A stretch of DNA of 64,000 bases from Epiperipatus broadwayi (GCA_028023455.1 JAQFVV010012537.1:1550001-1614000); one strand, 5' to 3'. Shown: positions 46,039-59,255, numbered from the stretch's first letter. Numbers and translations are program-made. The notes: generated by a model not told the origin, from the sequence alone.

Positions 46039-46800
46039 TCAGTTAAAATTACATAATTGTAAACAAAGACCCAAATAATTTCCTTTTCTGTAGTTTCTTT
46101 TCGTAGTTTTAAAGGGACAGAGTCTATTAAATTTAATATTAATATAAAATTCTAAGGGAGGATGATGCAAATCAATGGAAAAAGGAAGAGAAGAAGTAGT
46201 TAAACATTCAATTGTAGAAAAATTACTGAGAATATAATCCAATGTGTGATCTTTAAAATTGGTGTATGGATTAAATTGTCTTAAATTTAACAAATTACAA
46301 AACCGAATCATTCTCAATGCTTTGGGTGAAAAAGAGACAGAATCTATGATAGTAGTACCTGAATATAAATCCGGAATATTTAAATCCCCGGTAATAATAA
46401 CATTATCATAGCCAATCAGAAAATCTTCAAGTGATGTCAAAAAATAATCAAACTCCAACAACGACAAAGTGGATTTGAGGTAAACATTACCTAAAATAAA
46501 TTTAAAATTGTGATTTAAAGTAATTTCACCATGTAGATTCACAAAAAGAAGAAGAAAAAGAAAGTTCTTTATAAAAAACATCTTTATGAAGAGCAATCAG
46601 AGTACCACCACCTCGAGAAATATTATCCATAGATCTGTCAGTTCGCAAAATACTGAATATATCATCAAGAAAAGAACAATCAGGAAATTGTTGATTTAAC
46701 CAAGTTTCTGTAAGTAAAATAAGATCAAAATGTTGTTTCAAAAAATTGTTTAATTTGAACACATTTAGTCTTCATACCTCTGACATTCATGTAAAAACAA
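46039..46800 (-). pseudogene. LINE endonuclease domain (Jockey/CR1-group)
   Basis: Pieces in two or more frames. YMNVRGMKTK near 46770 is the usual start. DLILLTETWLNQQFPDCSF has the catalytic Glu, and RGGGTLIALHK follows (46526-46762). Then come NVYLKSTLSLLEFD, IITGDLNIPDL (Asp/Asn block), DHTLDYILSN and SSLPFSIDLHHPPL (46039-46596). The terminal SDHxP block reads IDLHHPP, so the catalytic Asp-His step is altered. A frameshift near 46560 splits the domain. Confidence 0.7.
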
Positions 46801-47210
46801 GAAAGGCCTACCATGTTAACCGCAAAGAAAATGAAAACAACACAAATAAAAACAAAAAGAGAAAAAGAAAAAGATAAAAAATAAATAAATAAATAAATAA
46901 ATAAAAATAAAATAGATAGTAAAACAAAATAAATTAAATAAATTCTCTTAAAACCTTAGAGACCTGGCCAGAGATCCATAAAAAAAAGAAATGTACTGGT
47001 CAAAAAACACACATTGATCCAACAAACCCCTGAAAGGTAAAGTACCTCGAGTCCGACCACGTACAAGATATATAAATCAGGTACATCATGAATTCTTCCC
47101 TATTTACCTATATCCCCAGGTCAAAGATCTAATCAATAGCTTTTCTCGACAATACGATTGAATTCCTTTACTTTCACCGTACCGGCAGCTGGGTCTTAAA
47201 GCATGAGATT

Positions 47211-47640
47211 CAATTTTATTATATTTAAATGAGAACTAGGGTGATTGATTAATAGATATATTTAAAAATCAAAAATTATTTAAAGTAAAAGTAAATAAAA
47301 TGATTCAAGAAACACTGGAAGTTTGATTTTAGTTATTTATATATTTAAAAATCATTAGGCATTCTACATTTATCTTTAACTCAAGCTCTAAAACAAAAAT
47401 ACAATCTTTTTTTTCTTCAAAAGTAACCTTTAATAATTAAAAGATTACAAAAATTTTCAGGTACATTTACCCGTTGAGGATTACAAAGTGTTTAATGTTA
47501 CATAGTAAAATAATTATTGACAAGGTTTATATAAAGTGCATATGCTCAATAAAGATTATGTCCATGAAAGGGTTACTATAGTTTGATTAATGTGTATCTG
47601 TACATGGATAATAAACTCTTGACCCACAGCCAAGCCATGT
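47211..47640. other. AT-rich non-coding stretch
   Basis: Sequence upstream of the LINE 5' end. No gene or repeat recognised. Confidence 0.4.
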
Positions 47641-48480
47641 CAAGATTATTATAGGTACCTCTTTCTCCAATTAACAGTCCAAATGTGCAGGGACCACATT
47701 CGTTCTACTGCCCAAAATTGGAAAGCCAACTAGGGAAAAACTAACAAGTAACAAGCACAGATCTGCACTGCCCAAAACCAACCTATCAAGGGCACAGCAG
47801 CTGACCAGAGCAAGAATGGCACTGAGACTTTGACCAGGTACCCTCCCAGCAGGTTTTCCAGGTAGCGGCAATAAATTGTCAACAGCCTGCACCAATAAAC
47901 CAGGCCCCCAACGACTGCCACCAGCCCTGAGGAAGAAAATGGGAGTGCAGACCCATGCCTGCAAAATTATTGCAGCAACAACTCAATCAAAGCTACAACA
48001 TGCGTCAGTGGCCCAAAGCAGACCAACCATCTTACAAATGTTTTAATTTTAAAGTTAACTAAGGAAACAAAAATAATAATGAGCTCAAATCAACACTGTC
48101 CTAATAAACAATTCATCAAGGCAGTGCAGCAGCCTCTCAGGGCAAAGTTCAATGGAGGGCAGCAACCCTCACCTAGGCTTGGGAGTGATGGCCAACCACC
48201 CCCACAAATGAATCAAGCCCCTCATGACCATCCACCACACAGAAGGAAAAGAAGAGGAGTGCAGACCCATGCCCACCAATGCAACAGTGGATTCATTGTA
48301 ATCTGTAATCAAGCCAGATTTACTTGCACATCATGTGTACCCACCATTTGTCCATATCACATTGCACACTAAGGTCAGTAGAGCTGAAAGTCTGTAATCA
48401 TTACCAACCTCCTGTGTCTGCAAATGTTCACAATATCTGTTCAACCCATCCAGTTATAAAGACCTTCAGGGTTTACTATA
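47640..48480. repeat. GC-richer diverged duplicated repeat of unknown type
   Basis: Two related blocks (about 47690-48010 and 48120-48310) each contain GGAGTGCAGACCCATGCC preceded by a CCACC/CCCCTCATGACC-like, purine-ending segment and CTCAGGGC/CTGACCAGAGC. Composition is close to balanced, unlike the surrounding DNA. A 97-codon frame with an ATG (48079-48372; QPPPQMNQAPHDHPPHRRKR in its middle) crosses the second block. It has no recognisable domain and may be chance coding in a GC-richer repeat. Confidence 0.5.
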
Positions 48481-48942
48481 ATTCTTATTTGTTGATACTA
48501 ATTGGATTCTGCTTCTTTGGATTGAATTCTGGGTCTTGGTTAGTAGTCAAGGATCAAAAATACAATCTTTAAATTAACTTTATAATTATATGACTTTATG
48601 ATGACTTTATTTATATTAGCGGTTAACATTGACATTATTGAGTTTGTACAATTTATTTTGTGAAGTTATACACCTTTACTTTTGTTTACATTTATTCTCC
48701 TTTTAAAATAGCAAAAATGATTTTATAATTAAATGATCACGGATTTTAAAAGTCCCCGTGCACATTTAGTACAAGCTTGTAATATAGCGGCAGGTTTAAA
48801 CATCTGCCTAAACGCACATATATAAGACTGACTGTTTTCATGAATTCTTTATGCAAGATTTAAAAAAAAACATTTCTATTGAAAAAGACATTAATTAAAT
48901 AGACGATTATAATAAGACCAATTTGACGTCTTACTCCACTAA

Positions 48943-49082
<140 letters not shown>

Positions 49083-49296
49083 ATTAGGTGATGTTTCACT
49101 AAATTAGCAATTAGATAATGAATGAATAGGGTACACCTTTTAATCTCACATCATTGTCTAAATAATAACTAAGTATGCAACCTTTTTATAAGTTTACCAA
49201 ATGGTAAAGTGTTTCATATAATGTTTGGATCAAGGAAACAATATTATCAGATTTCAATATGTTTATTATCAAATTTACAAAGAAGTACATTTATGT

Positions 49297-50085
49297 TGTA
49301 ATAGATGTGTAGAATATGAAAATTAGAATACGAAAGCATATAAGAACAACTGGAGACAAAGTTTTATATAATAAATAAAGCATTTATTTACATTTACAAC
49401 TGAAATAGATATAATTAGCTCACATTAGGACTATTGTCCTAATTCTTAAATTTACACATATGTAGTACCCGCACTTACGACTGTGCCAAGGTTAAAACTG
49501 CAAGTCATACTGTGCGGTCAGCAAATAATGTTATACAATTCCCACGCTGTTCTTTTCTAACGAAGCTCTCCAAACGCATTGGTCTGCCACAAAGCTCTCC
49601 AAACGAATTGGTCTGCAACGAAGCTCTCCAATGAATTGGTCTGCAACGAAGCTCAGCCACGGATGCTCTCCAAGGAATGGTCTGCACCGACTGCTCTCCA
49701 ATGAATGGTCTGCAAACGGATGCTCTCCAAACGCATGGTCTGCAACTTGCTACTGCGTGACAGCTCTCTCCTACTCCCGATGTTACACTCCTAGTTATTA
49801 CCCAGTCTTCCTATCGCTCTCTGACAACTGCAACAATCAATCAATGCACTGACCAATAGAGTAGCGTCTCTTATCCAGAAATATTTGTAATCAGCAAATA
49901 TTTCTAGGAATTGTCGATCGCCACCACGTCAATGCACTAATTAAATTCCTCAGCTATCAGAGCGCGATCTAAAAACAGCCTTACGAATAAATTCTAGTTT
50001 TTCTGGAGTGCACAAAAATGTCTACCATTTTTACAAACACTACAACATACATTGCTAATCTGGGTTTGATATCTTCTTTGTTACA
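49297..50085 (-). other. Possible solo LTR containing a minisatellite
   Basis: On the minus strand the block starts TGTAACAAAGAAGATATC and ends near CTATTACA, so it has TG...CA ends with a short inverted TGTAA/TTACA. It is clearly GC-richer than its surroundings. ATTGG (CCAAT-type) motifs lie in the first half, and AATAAATGCTTTATTTATT, a polyadenylation-like signal, lies near 49370. No matching target duplication was found, so the call is tentative. Confidence 0.35.
49555..49745. repeat. Minisatellite, about seven units of 25-31 bases
   Basis: GCTCTCCAAACGAATTGGTC followed by TGCAACGA recurs with substitutions and small indels (variants GCTCTCCAATGAATGGTCTG and GCTCTCCAAACGCATGGTCT). It lies within the LTR-like block. 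Confidence 0.85.
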
Positions 50086-52240
50086 CTTTTTTATTATTTA
50101 TTGACTAGACATTTACAAGATATGAATTAATAAATAAAATAATGCCCTCATATTCTGACTTTGAATATATTTGGGCTGTTAATTAACTATAACAATTTTT
50201 TTATTATTAGCAAACATTACTGGGTAAATTAAATATCATATTATGGGCACAAGTATACAAGTTGGAGAGGTCACTATCAATTATTAAGATAAAACAAATC
50301 GATAAACTTGGCTGTGAGATTATTTGCATTACGTGTGTGTCACATCTTATGTTATACTGTAATTAAAAACAAAATCGTACATCTTCTCAGTTTACTTATA
50401 AATTACTAATTAAATATAATTCGGACAATGCTATAGACCAACCAACAAATATAACACTATTTCTGTTTTAATATTCCATAAAGAATTTAATCTTATTATT
50501 TATTTATCAGCTATGATTCTATGATAACACAAAGATAAACATTCAAGAAAAATTTAAGCACATGAGGAATACATAAGCTTCTTGGCTAACAAATCTAATG
50601 ACAAATAATGAATTCCCACCTACTTTGAGGTATAGTATTGGTGTGGAACTTACTCTCACCATCAGAATAAAGGGACAAACTACTAATCTTCATAAAATAT
50701 CATTTTTATAATGCATATGCACGCAATCTAGGAATATATTTCACTCATGGCAAATACTTAGATATAATAAGGGAGAGAGTTCTCAATCCCAATCTACATA
50801 GAACATATTATGAATAACTTTTCTCTCTCATAGTTACTCTATACATTTCATTCTATACATTAAAAAATAAATACACATACACAGATATGACACTATTTCT
50901 ACCAATTCTTTTAGCATATGGCATTATCCAAAATTAACAGAAAGAAAAAGTCATCAAACTGAATATTTACTAATTACATGAAATAAATTCATAAGACAGA
51001 AACACATACGTATGAATAAGAGTGTGTAAATAACTTCAAATTATAATATGCAAATATTACAGTAAAGTAAATGGTAAACTGAAATAATAATAAAAAAACT
51101 TTTAGTTTATGACAAACTATTAGCTATTTTAAACTTTTAAATGGCAATAATTATTTTCAACAAGGTTTTACCATTTATGACACAATATTTCCTTCATACA
51201 TGTGCTACTCTGAAAGCCAAGTGCTCCCTTTGAGACACACAAAAAAATATATCTCTCTTCAATAAATCCTGTAAAATGTATATATAACCTACATAAGACA
51301 TTATATTTAAATAATAATTATTTACCAGCATATTGCACATTGCAATATGTTCAATCCAAGACATTCTAGGAATCAAGGAAATAACAAAAATTAAATAAAC
51401 AAATACATAAATAATAAATCTGTCTATCTATCTATGGTATATCAATAGCAACAAACAAATAAAAAGTCACTCTTCTTTTAACTTAAAAAAATTCACTTGT
51501 AAAGTTTCTTTCTTTCTTAAACATAAAGTTTCCCGACTGAAACAAAGACAGGAATGATGATTCCAAATGAGTATGTGTTACTAAACATAAAGACAAATTT
51601 CTCTAGGAGAGATATTCACAATTTAGATTTAATTCAGTGATCTCCAATTTCTTAGCAATAGCTAATTAAGTTCACTAATATAACACGTGCAGTAATAAAT
51701 TTTTATAATAATGACCCGAGATATAAATATATAATTTCAGCTACATATCTCTTTATATTTATCATTCAATTAATTCTGGAAATATTTTAATTCAACAATA
51801 ATTTTAGCAGATTTCCATAAAGTAAACATTAGCTTGCCATTAACTTTATAAATTATCACAGATATAATTATTTTTGGTCTGTTGTTAATTAATTATTCAT
51901 GTAGATCTACAATTCCTTAAGCAATAATATTTTTACTTTATAATAAGTCCATATATCAAGGAAAACAAGAAATATGTAATATTAATGTCATTCTACTTAA
52001 TTTAAACATATCATATTAAATAAATACTAGTAATTAATCAATTATTTGCAAGCCACTCATTCACTTTGTTAATAAAGTAATTTATAAGCATGAATAACAA
52101 GCATAATTATTATCATGGAGTAATTCAAATATATAGCACAAAAATATTATACTCACATCCTTCCAATTTTACTGACTTTTATACAATTAGAGAAGAATTT
52201 AAATGGAGAGTCAAAGGTATGTTTTGTTAAGCAGTCCTGC
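50086..52240. other. AT-rich non-coding stretch
   Basis: No gene recognised on either strand. A short TCTATCTATC run occurs at 51423. Confidence 0.5.
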
Positions 52241-52310
52241 ATAAATTTCCTTAAAAGATTATAAAGTTCACACAATTTCCTTAAAAGATTAGAACGTTCA
52301 CGCAATTTCA
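52241..52310. repeat. Short tandem repeat, 30-base unit
   Basis: AATTTCCTTAAAAGATTATA (52244) recurs 30 bases later as AATTTCCTTAAAAGATTAGA, with a partial third AATTTCAT. The antisense frame repeats NLLRKL as a result. Confidence 0.8.
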
Positions 52311-54659
52311 TTTTTTCCTTAGTAATAATAGAAAATATAAGCAAACAAAGTAATTAAAATTATCAGCATATACATACATTTTAAAGATGATAGTGTTAAT
52401 TTAATGTTTAACTGAGCGGAGAAAATGAAGAAAAATATACCTTTTTTATCATTTAGCCCAACATCCTTCCTCAAAGCTGTCTAGTAGCTAGAATTCCCAC
52501 ACAGAATTCAATAAAAAAAAAATTATTTAAAAATTCACACTTTGGAGTTTAACTGACTTGATTTCTGGAAAAGATTTTTAAAAATGCACAAAGAAGAAGT
52601 GGCGCACAATGAACGAATGACTGAATGAATAATCACTGAATGAATAATCACTGAATTTCCATTACTAACTATTACTTAAATACATTTCTTTTTTATCAAT
52701 CAAGAGGTCATCTTATCCTCCAAAGGTTAGCTTCACCCTTTGCACTTGAAAAAAAAAAACATCATTTTGATTTTCTAAATTAAATCAAACAAATGATAAA
52801 AAAAATAATAATTTTTTACACTTTTGAAATAAATGAAAATTAATTAGTAAAATAAAATAGTTGATAACACAATTTAATTTGTCAAATAATTCACCAATCC
52901 AGATATCCATTAATCACTCAAAATATATTTACACCTGTTATCAGAGAGATATTTACTGTAATTTTAAATGTTTTATTGTAGAATGTCAAATTTTATATTG
53001 TAATTAAATATGAAAATGAAATTAAAAGATGATACAGACATACATGCATACACATATGCTGCTATATGAATACTAAATTATCCTGACTAACATATGACTG
53101 ATATGGCTATGAGTTAAACATATTTCACTGATTATATTACTTATACATGGATGGGTATGCTAATGAATAAACATATCAGAAAACCATCTAAACAAATATC
53201 AACCATTATTCCACAAATAAATAAACATCAACTTAACTGGCATATCAACAATTTCTGTAAAAATCCACCCCCTTTCTTGCATTAAATACTTCATCAAATA
53301 TAATAATAAATGCTTATAAAAAATCCCAACTAACTTTCATAAGCAACTCACATATAAGGTTTTAGACCATTAACAGAAAAAATAACATTTTAGAGCTATT
53401 TCACTTTTTTTTTAGTTAAATGCAGTTATTCACTTGATGCAATATACTTTAATTACTTGTGCTCACTCAGGTCACAATATATATATATATATTGAATTAA
53501 ATATTTCTATATAATAAAAAATAGAAATAAAGAGATAATATCCATGTAAACAAAGATAACTTTGATTTTTTGATGTTGCCAAGAAACTATCAATTACTAC
53601 TAATTGACAATTATTTAGATTAAATAAGTTTTCTCATTAACTGATAATAACTATATACAACTTTCTGATAAAAGATTAATTATTTGAAAATGTCAACTGA
53701 AAATGTAAGTCTTCTACATTCTCATACCTATAAAAATAGCTGCCTTGATTTAAATTCTTATAACAACTTGGGTTACAAATAGAAGAGAGTCTCTTTTTAT
53801 TTCTAAACTTAAGATAAAAGAGCTATTATATACATTGAGAAAACTTGTTTATCCACAAGATTGTCATGTAGTAATTGATAATTACCTAGCAACATTAAAG
53901 GTAAAATATCTGTTTACATGATAATCTCTTAATTTTCATTGTTAATACAAACACGTGTATGCACACACATATAAATGAACATGTAATTTAATTTTTGTTT
54001 TATAAAAACATTTATAATTTATTGCATTAAGAGTAGCTTTGTTGTGCGTTTGAATAATCACTGAATAGAGGACATATTTAAATAACCATTCTCAGACTGG
54101 TTTTTGACTTTTGCCTTTATTTGTGTGTGTAGTAATCATGAATTACTCAAGCTTACAGAAGATAGTGATAGAATGAAAAAAATATTCTTGCCATATTTTA
54201 TTGTATGAGCTGAGATGTGTTTTATTGTTATTTATAATTTGCTATCTGCCTGATTTCTAAGATCCCTGTGGTATAGTGATTTTGACTGTTATCTGAATAT
54301 GCTCATACCTGAAATTAGATCAAATTTAGATGGAACTTCAAAGATTTTTTCCCCAGTAATTTAAAAATTTTATATTAATTTTTCTTTCATTATTTTATTT
54401 CTTTATGCATTGACTATTTCTTATATTACAATCAAATAAAGACTCCTTTCTTAATTCATTTACTGGAATTGGCAAAATGAAAAAAATATACAAAGATTTA
54501 TATACATATGGATAAGGTTCTTATAAACCAAATTTAAAAAGTTTAAACATAATAAATCATAAAATTTTAATAATTTAATATTTAAAATTTTAATAATATT
54601 TACAATTATGTAAAAACATCTAAAATACAAGGAATAAATCCTTTATGTTGCTTATTCAA
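52311..54659. other. AT-rich non-coding stretch
   Basis: No gene recognised. Small tandem GAATGAATAATCACT at 52625-52655. Otherwise unique AT-rich DNA. Confidence 0.5.
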
Positions 54660-55270
54660 ATTAAAAATAAATCATAGATATAATAAAATATCTTTACTAA
54701 CAACAAAATGATATATAACAATAGCTGTAATATAGTCATATAATCATCACAAATAAAACATATAAAAGCTCTTTTCGGCAAATTTTAAATTTTTGCCCTT
54801 TTCAATATAGCTTAATTACAAAAATAACCTATAGACATAGAATAGATTGTGTTAAGAATATAAGTCCATTAAATTATATTAAAGAAATTAATAGAAGGAA
54901 AATATATGAAACCAATTACATTAATTATAACAAAAATAATTGTATGAACATTTATAAAACATCAATTAATTTAACTAATAATTGGATAATGAAAAATGAA
55001 TGGAGGGTTGTATAATATGTGTTGTTATATTTAAGTATAATTATAGGCTTGTGTTAATTTTATATAGAGCCGGTAGATGTCACTATGTATGCAGTATAGG
55101 TTATTTTTGTAATTAAGCTATATTGAAAAGGGCAAAAATTTAAAATTTGCCGAAAAGAGCTTTTATATGTTTTATTTGTGATGATTATATGATTATATTA
55201 CAGCTATTGTTATATATCATTTTGTTGTTAGTAAAGATATTTTAATATATCTATGATTTATTTTTAATTA
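54660..55270. repeat. Long inverted repeat with conserved hairpin in both arms
   Basis: Arm 54660-54832 is the reverse complement of 55097-55270, with about 265 bases between. Each arm holds TTGAAAAG, then GGCAAA paired with TTTGCC, then GAAAAGAGC (55123-55160 on plus; 54769-54805 on minus). This is the same box-stem-GAAA layout as in the Penelope palindrome at 2363-3956. The spacer between the arms translates weakly (INRRKIYETNYINYN) with no recognisable domain. Confidence 0.75.
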
Positions 55271-56165
55271 TGTAAAAAATATAATGCAATACAGAAAAGA
55301 CAAGATATATAGTTATGTAATAAGTTTTATGATAACATATAATGATTGGGGTAAATATTAATTGAATATGTATTTTTTATTTTTATATTATATATAATTA
55401 TGGACAGTCATCACATTATAAAATTCATTATATTTATATATAGTCTAAGTATTATATGTTTATGTGTTCATCTATATTTATATATTGTAGCTCTGAAGAA
55501 GACTGCTTATTAGCTATTGCATTGAAAAAAAAATATATAAAAAAGTCTATTTATTTAATTATTAATCTAAAGAATAGCTAAATCATAATCAATTTAATTA
55601 AACATCCAATATTAATTTTTTGTAGTTTTTAATAAGTGTGAAAATTTCTTTAGCATGCTAAATTTGTTATCATAGAGATGAGTGTAATGTTACAGCTCTA
55701 GAAAATGCTGTTGGACAATCAAAGCTGTGTGATATTTTAGGATGTGTGGAATAATAAATAATTATATTTGTTAAAGTGCATGGAAAAGTGATGTTATTGT
55801 TTTTTTTATGATAGTAAATCAGTACAGACTGACAGTAAAAAAAATATTATAATGTGATGCAATCTCTATCAGTGATATAAGATATCATTTATTTATGAAT
55901 ACTGAACTTATGGCTTACTTTTACATTCATATATTTTATTTAATGTGAAATGGAAATTTTATTATTATGCCTAGCATCACATTTTTCTATTTATTAGCAA
56001 AGTATTAATTACTAAAGTTTACACTAGATGACATAATTATAATAATATTGGAATAACTGAAATACAGGCTTATTATATACCTGTATCAATATATGTAATG
56101 TATAGAGTATATGAGCACAGATTTTCACAAGACCCATCACTTTCCACTTTATCTCATAACACTGT
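55271..56165. other. AT-rich stretch with a Penelope-associated word
   Basis: TATTGTAGCTCTGAAGAAGA at about 55483 matches the hairpin end of the TA-rich repeat (30187 on plus; 26660 on minus), but the stem is not conserved. Nothing else recognised. Confidence 0.45.
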
Positions 56166-56400
56166 TACCCTTGAACACATATATGTTGAAAAGATAAATA
56201 ATCACCAATATACATATTTCATGCTAACATCTGTTGGTTCAGATTATCATCTCTACACATATATGCAATAAGTGCTCAGATATATATTAAAAGAGCCAAT
56301 CTTCATACTTTAATGGACAGGCTTCAATCCACTACACACTCCAACTCTTCAACCATCCATCCAATAATATTAGAAGAAATTTTCTGATAGATTCCCGAGT
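56166..56400. repeat. Fold-back family, single arm
   Basis: AAAGATAAATAATCACCAAT, then TCATACTTTAATGGACAGGC and CAACTCTTCAACCATCCATC, match the left arm of the copy at 1-662. The loop and right arm are absent. Confidence 0.7.
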
Positions 56401-57576
56401 TTATTACTCTATCATGGAATCAAATTATGCAGAGCAATTTCATTATTAAATATTATCTACAAATATAACTTTATGTATTAAATGTACACTCAAAGTTTGA
56501 CAGTTAGGAGGAAAAAATTATTGATGTTCTAAATGAAGAAAGAAATTATAAAATATCTGAAGATTAGAGCAATAGATAGGATTATCCGGTAATGTACAGA
56601 GCTTTGCAGTAACAGTATTTAATGACAATACGTGATTAATCAATATAATCATTTTATCTCAACATTAAATTATCATGCATGCTTAGCATTTGGCTAAAAA
56701 TTAGCTGGTCTTTTTATAACAATCAATTTAAAATATTTTGTTATAAATTTAACTTTCTAAATATTGATGACAGAAAAAATATATAATCATCATGCCTCAT
56801 TGATAATTTCACATTTGTTTTAAATTCCATACATTTGAAAATAAGAATTTTAAAAATGTTTAATTACATATTTTGATTACAAATGTCAAACTTTCAGCAG
56901 TTATAACTTGAACACCAATCACTTCTTATAAATGTATTAACGACTATTACTAATAATTGACTAAACTAAAAATTAACCTTATCCTATAAATAAACTTTAA
57001 ACTTTAATAACAGATTAATTTGTTTTTTCAACCGGAAAAAATTGAGTTTTACTTTAACAGCTTTTAAATGCAGTTAAGCATAATTGATATTAATTACTTA
57101 CTCAAACAACTTAATTAAATTTCTAAAATTTCGTGATTGTTGGATTGTTTTAAAAAAAAGAACTATCTTTATTTTGAATTATGCTTCACAAAGAAAAAGT
57201 AGTTTATACTGTCTTTATCCATTCATTGCTAGAAATATATATTTGGTGAAAAAGAGCTCAATACTAATGATGAAGCTAATTTTTGTTAATTTTTTGGCAA
57301 ACTTTATAAATGATATACGTGGACCATTCAAAAAAATTTTAACAGAAAGGGATTGTAAAATTTAGAAAAATACAAACTTAAGATAATTTTCACTATAAAA
57401 AAAAAATTAAAATGAAATAAAATAAAAGCAAAATGGTAATTAATAGTCATAATATTTTACTTATCTTTTAAAAAATATAAATAAAAATACTGACTATAGT
57501 GGCATAATTTTTTTTTTACTTATTTCATTCCCATTCTGCTTTTGACGGGCCTTTTTTTTTTTTTTTCATGTGTCAA
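56401..57576. other. AT-rich non-coding stretch
   Basis: No gene recognised. The 93-codon frame at 57084-57365 has no motif and typical AT-driven composition. Confidence 0.5.
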
Positions 57577-57648
57577 AGCATCGACCGGGAAGCGAACCCG
57601 GGACAACTGCTTGTAAGGCAACTGTGCTAACCACTCGGCCCCCAACGC
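57577..57648 (-). tRNA. tRNA-like gene or SINE head (formal anticodon UAC)
   Basis: On the minus strand GCGTTGG can pair with TCGATGC (seven pairs including wobbles). GGCCGAGTGG gives the A box, GTTGC/GCAGT closes an anticodon loop CTTACAA, and CCGGG-TTCGCTT-CCCGG is a perfect T arm with B box GGTTCGCTTCC. The D stem pairs poorly. The sequence continues CTTTGACACATG and then about 16 A, as expected for a short tRNA-derived SINE. A degenerate relative lies at 22835-22905. A functional tRNA-Val is less likely. Confidence 0.55.
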
Positions 57649-58199
57649 TATATATTTTGCCCAAATTTAAAAATTTCTCCTCATTCAAAGAGTTTTTAAT
57701 TCTTATAATTTTCAAATGATTTTATATTCAATTGATTTTTTAATTTGTTTTCAATAAAATTGATCTGGCTGAAGTCTACATCTGCAAACGGATCTGGATG
57801 ATAAAAATGTTCCTTCAGAATTCATTAATTTTGCAATCTCTCACAGCCAAATCACTTTCTAAAGCAATTTTCATTATGGTTTATATTTGATTACTTTACA
57901 CACACAGAAGCATTTGATCAATAAATTAAAGGCAACAATACCATAGCTTCACATATAGAGAACACAATGAAAATAATTAGAACCATAAAGCATTTATAAG
58001 GCTGAGCACCCTTGACAATGGCAATCATTATATATTCAAAATAATGTTATATTCAAACATTTTTATTTTAAATTTAATGATTGCGTTCAACAAGAGTACT
58101 CAGTATTAAAAATGCATCAATGTTTTCAGTTTAAATGGGGTATATAGTGGTTCAAATAGCAAATCTTTTTTTCACCATGATAACACTACCTAAGGTAAA
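57649..58199. other. AT-rich non-coding stretch
   Basis: No gene recognised. Confidence 0.45.
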
Positions 58200-58470
58200 T
58201 ATTAGTAATCAGAAGATGAAAGATGATAGTCCTTAATAAATCTTCATTCAATGCTATCCTATCCAATATACTTAGACTAGTTTCTAGCTTATGTCATTTA
58301 TTAATGAAGTGCATTTGGATCTGGGAACAGTGTACTTGAATATTTTGAATCTACACCTTTCCTCTAAAAGACATCTTTTACTTTTTTGTTTTACTGTCAA
58401 GCTATTAGTTTAAATTAAAAAACATTTAATATTTTCAATCTAACCCAACTTGCATAATGCAAGCTACTAT
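58200..58470 (+). repeat. Dispersed repeat family D, copy 3
   Basis: AGTAATCAGAAGATGAAAGA, ATGCTATCCTATCCAATATA, GGATCTGGGAACAGTGTACT and TTACTGTCAAGCTATTAG are shared in order with 59036-59255, and with the inverse of 36840-37040 and 32430-32590. Confidence 0.7.
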
Positions 58471-59035
58471 AACTGTGGTAAAAGAAAAAAGAATTACTGT
58501 TCAATAAAATTGTATAGGCAGGGATCATGTGATATCTTACTGTTTGTATGAAATTGTGTTAGCATAGACTTTATCATACTTTTTTTAAGTACACAATTAA
58601 TGCAGTGTAATTAAGATAATATTTTCAATGTAACTCAAGCATAAAGCATTAGTTTGATTGCTACCAGAGTTGATATGATACTCAACTATTATTTAACTGT
58701 TCAGAATTAAATTTAGACAAACTACATTTATAGAAGTTAGTGGAACTCATATTATATGAAATCTTTGGTTCATGACTATTTTAAGCAATATTTTTAATTA
58801 TTAGTTAAAAAATATGATTCGTAAGATATTGCCTATTTACTGTTCTCAATTTTAACAGGTGCAAAATGAAATGAATATCTAAAAATGTCAGTCTACCTCA
58901 ATATCAAAAGCTTCTATAAAATATGTGATTTTTTTAAAAAACCTCATTTAAAAAAATTAAAAAATATTTGATATTTAATATTAACTTATACTGAATTTGT
59001 TTTTCTCTCAATTCATTTGTGCCATTGCATGTAAG
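58471..59035. other. AT-rich non-coding stretch between repeat copies
   Basis: No gene recognised. Confidence 0.4.
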
Positions 59036-59255
59036 CAGTAGTAATCAATAGATTCCAGATGGTAGTGCTTACTAAATCCTTATCCAGTACTGTCCTATTC
59101 AATAATCTCATATTGTTTTTAGCTTATTGATTTCATCAGATGAATTTTTGGGTGAAGCAGTGTACTTGGATCTAATGCATCTTTCGTCTAGCAGCTATCT
59201 TTTACTTCTTTATTTTATTGTCAAGCTACCACCTCAAATTAATAAACATGATGTA
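59036..59255 (+). repeat. Dispersed repeat family D, copy 4
   Basis: AGTAATCAATAGATTCCAGA, TACTGTCCTATTCAATAATC, GCAGTGTACTTGGATCTAAT and TTATTGTCAAGCTACCA follow the order seen 836 bases upstream. The family's start and end are not sharply defined. Confidence 0.7.

Larger units (their letters stand above)
43875..47210 (-). mobile_element. Jockey/CR1-group LINE, about 3.3 kb
   Basis: Minus-strand order: a GC-richer 5' region (about 47210-46800, containing CCAGCTGCCGGTACGGTG); endonuclease (46800-46039); a broken linker; reverse transcriptase (to 44065); and a 3' UTR ending AATAAATAAAGAATTGAATT with repeated GAATT units. It differs from both the RTE element (4180-7036) and the PHD/esterase CR1-like copies. 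Motif B (GVPQGSVLAPLLF) and the FRLPRTYN-type C-terminus favour the Jockey/CR1/L2 group. No target duplication could be established. Confidence 0.75.

Noticed and set aside
47671-47964. 97-codon minus-strand frame with hydrophobic stretches
   Set aside because: Sits in a diverged GC-richer duplicated repeat; the paired copy does not preserve the frame.
49505-49852. Frames with repeated RPxxWRASxxE or CSPNxWSAT words
   Set aside because: Periodic translation of the minisatellite at 49555-49745.
57084-57365. 93-codon plus-strand frame
   Set aside because: AT-driven composition, non-ATG beginning, no splice or domain evidence.
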